A stretch of 64,000 bases of DNA from Pagrus major (lineage: Eukaryota > Chordata > Actinopteri > Spariformes > Sparidae). Where the stretch lies: NCBI RefSeq assembly GCF_040436345.1, contig NC_133230.1, positions 28,633,551 through 28,697,550 on the forward strand, read 5' to 3'. Below the pieces are notes generated by a model, which saw nothing but the letters and a program-made list of their open reading frames with translations, was not told the DNA's origin and did no database searches. Positions 63,065 to 64,000 of the stretch are shown here, piece after piece. Every line of letters begins with the position of its first letter. Positions within the stretch are counted from its first letter, which is position 1. Both the position numbers and the translations under genes were made by a program.

Positions 63065-63785
63065 AGTGAAACAAGTAGGACCCAGAAGTCGTGTCACATG
63101 AATGAAATGTTTCAGCTTCCTTTCTTCAGCCTCTGCTGCTCTGAAGACAGAATTGCTTCTCTTGTTTTATGACCACTGTTGTGCCAACTTAGACTTAAGA
63201 TGTTCTGTAATATCAAAGAGAGTACTGTAATTAAAGTTACTGTTGATGCAGAGTACAGACAATCAGTGTAGTATGAGTTCTGCTGAAGTTAAGATGCTGT
63301 TAAGTTCTCTGTCTTATTATCCTGACTTGTGATTAATATGTGCTATTATTTCATTTCCTTTTCTTTGCACAGCAGATATTGTGAGTTCAGCGTGTCCTTT
63401 AGGATAAGTTGTTTCTGAAAGCATTCAATGACAGATGCCTCCTAAGTAGCTCTCACCCTCTTGTTTATATTTTATGTCATTTATGTGTGTTTATAGTAAT
63501 ATATTATCAAGTCATAATGTCGTCAAACATCTGTCAAAGTTTAAAAAAAAATCTTCCAACCTGCTGTGATGATCAAACAACAAAATGTTCTAATAAAATC
63601 TGTTCATGTTGAATCTACAAGTTCAGATGGTTGTTTGTTGTTGTTGTTTGTTTTTTTTTAGATATTCTGCTGAAAGACAAAAAAAATTAAAATAACTGTA
63701 TGATGGAGAAAATCACATGACCAAAGACTGAAGCCTTTACAAAGTGAAACTGAACTTTGAGGCTGATGATTGACCTGAATTATAA
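63065..63785. other. 3' UTR and downstream DNA of receptor copy B
   Basis: No further exon was seen. AATAAA-type signals occur at about 63591 (TAATAAAATC) and are a candidate mRNA end. Confidence 0.45.
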
Positions 63786-63789
63786 TTGA

Positions 63790-63995
63790 GTTTTGAGTCG
63801 TAAAATAATGGTTAATAAAGATATTACCACTATAATCTTTGCCAAATTAACAGAAAGACTCAAATAGTTAAAAGAGTGTTGTAGACAGCATTTCACAAAG
63901 TTTATACAGTTTCTCGTAACGCAACAAGTCTCAAAATTGAGCGTTTTTGAAATGAAGTCTGGTGACTTTCTTTTTCTTTCTCTAAAGAAGCAGCC
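63790..63995. repeat. Right-edge copy of the receptor upstream segment
   Basis: Matches 60815-60995 in order and orientation. It suggests that the tandem receptor array continues beyond the window. Confidence 0.65.
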
Positions 63996-64000
63996 TATAT

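Overview
The window is nuclear genomic DNA of a ray-finned, probably percomorph, teleost. The evidence is short exons with GT/AG junctions, large introns, many (CA)n/(GT)n microsatellites, a tRNA-derived SINE, fish-type MITEs and a fish MHC class I gene. I read all genes by hand from splice sites. The seven intact genes each give an exon total divisible by three and one uninterrupted reading frame.

Left part (about 2.2-35.7 kb): a conserved vertebrate block. The order is nfkbia (+, IkappaB-alpha), psma6 (-, 20S proteasome alpha subunit), prorp (-, nuclease subunit of mitochondrial RNase P), ppp2r3c (+, PP2A regulatory subunit with EF-hands) and fam177a1 (-). This is the order known from human 14q13. 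prorp and ppp2r3c are head to head over a short shared promoter region. psma6 lies 0.34 kb downstream of prorp on the same strand. ppp2r3c and fam177a1 converge. A near-perfect kappaB site lies just upstream of nfkbia, as expected for its NF-kappaB feedback loop.

Middle part (about 37-48 kb): immune accessory DNA. A full seven-exon MHC class I alpha-chain gene lies on the minus strand. Its alpha-2 domain lacks the second cysteine of the usual disulfide, position 59 is His instead of Tyr, and alpha-1 carries two extra cysteines. Its 3' flank is repeated in decayed form at 45.5-47.5 kb, the trace of a duplicated copy.

Right-middle (48-57 kb): a nest of mobile elements. It holds two inverted-repeat MITEs, an element with long inverted repeats that carries a PHD-finger-like coding remnant, a broken PIF/Harbinger element between two copies of a 0.43-kb sequence, a Tc1/mariner-like relic and a short interstitial telomere-type repeat.

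Right end (57.5-63.1 kb): two tandem genes (+) for single-V-set immunoglobulin membrane proteins of a fish-type family I cannot name. In both, the cysteine expected on strand B is Trp, and a cysteine stands where the strand-C Trp is expected. This rearranged Ig core beside an unusual class I gene is the most interesting part of the window. A third copy probably starts just beyond the right edge.
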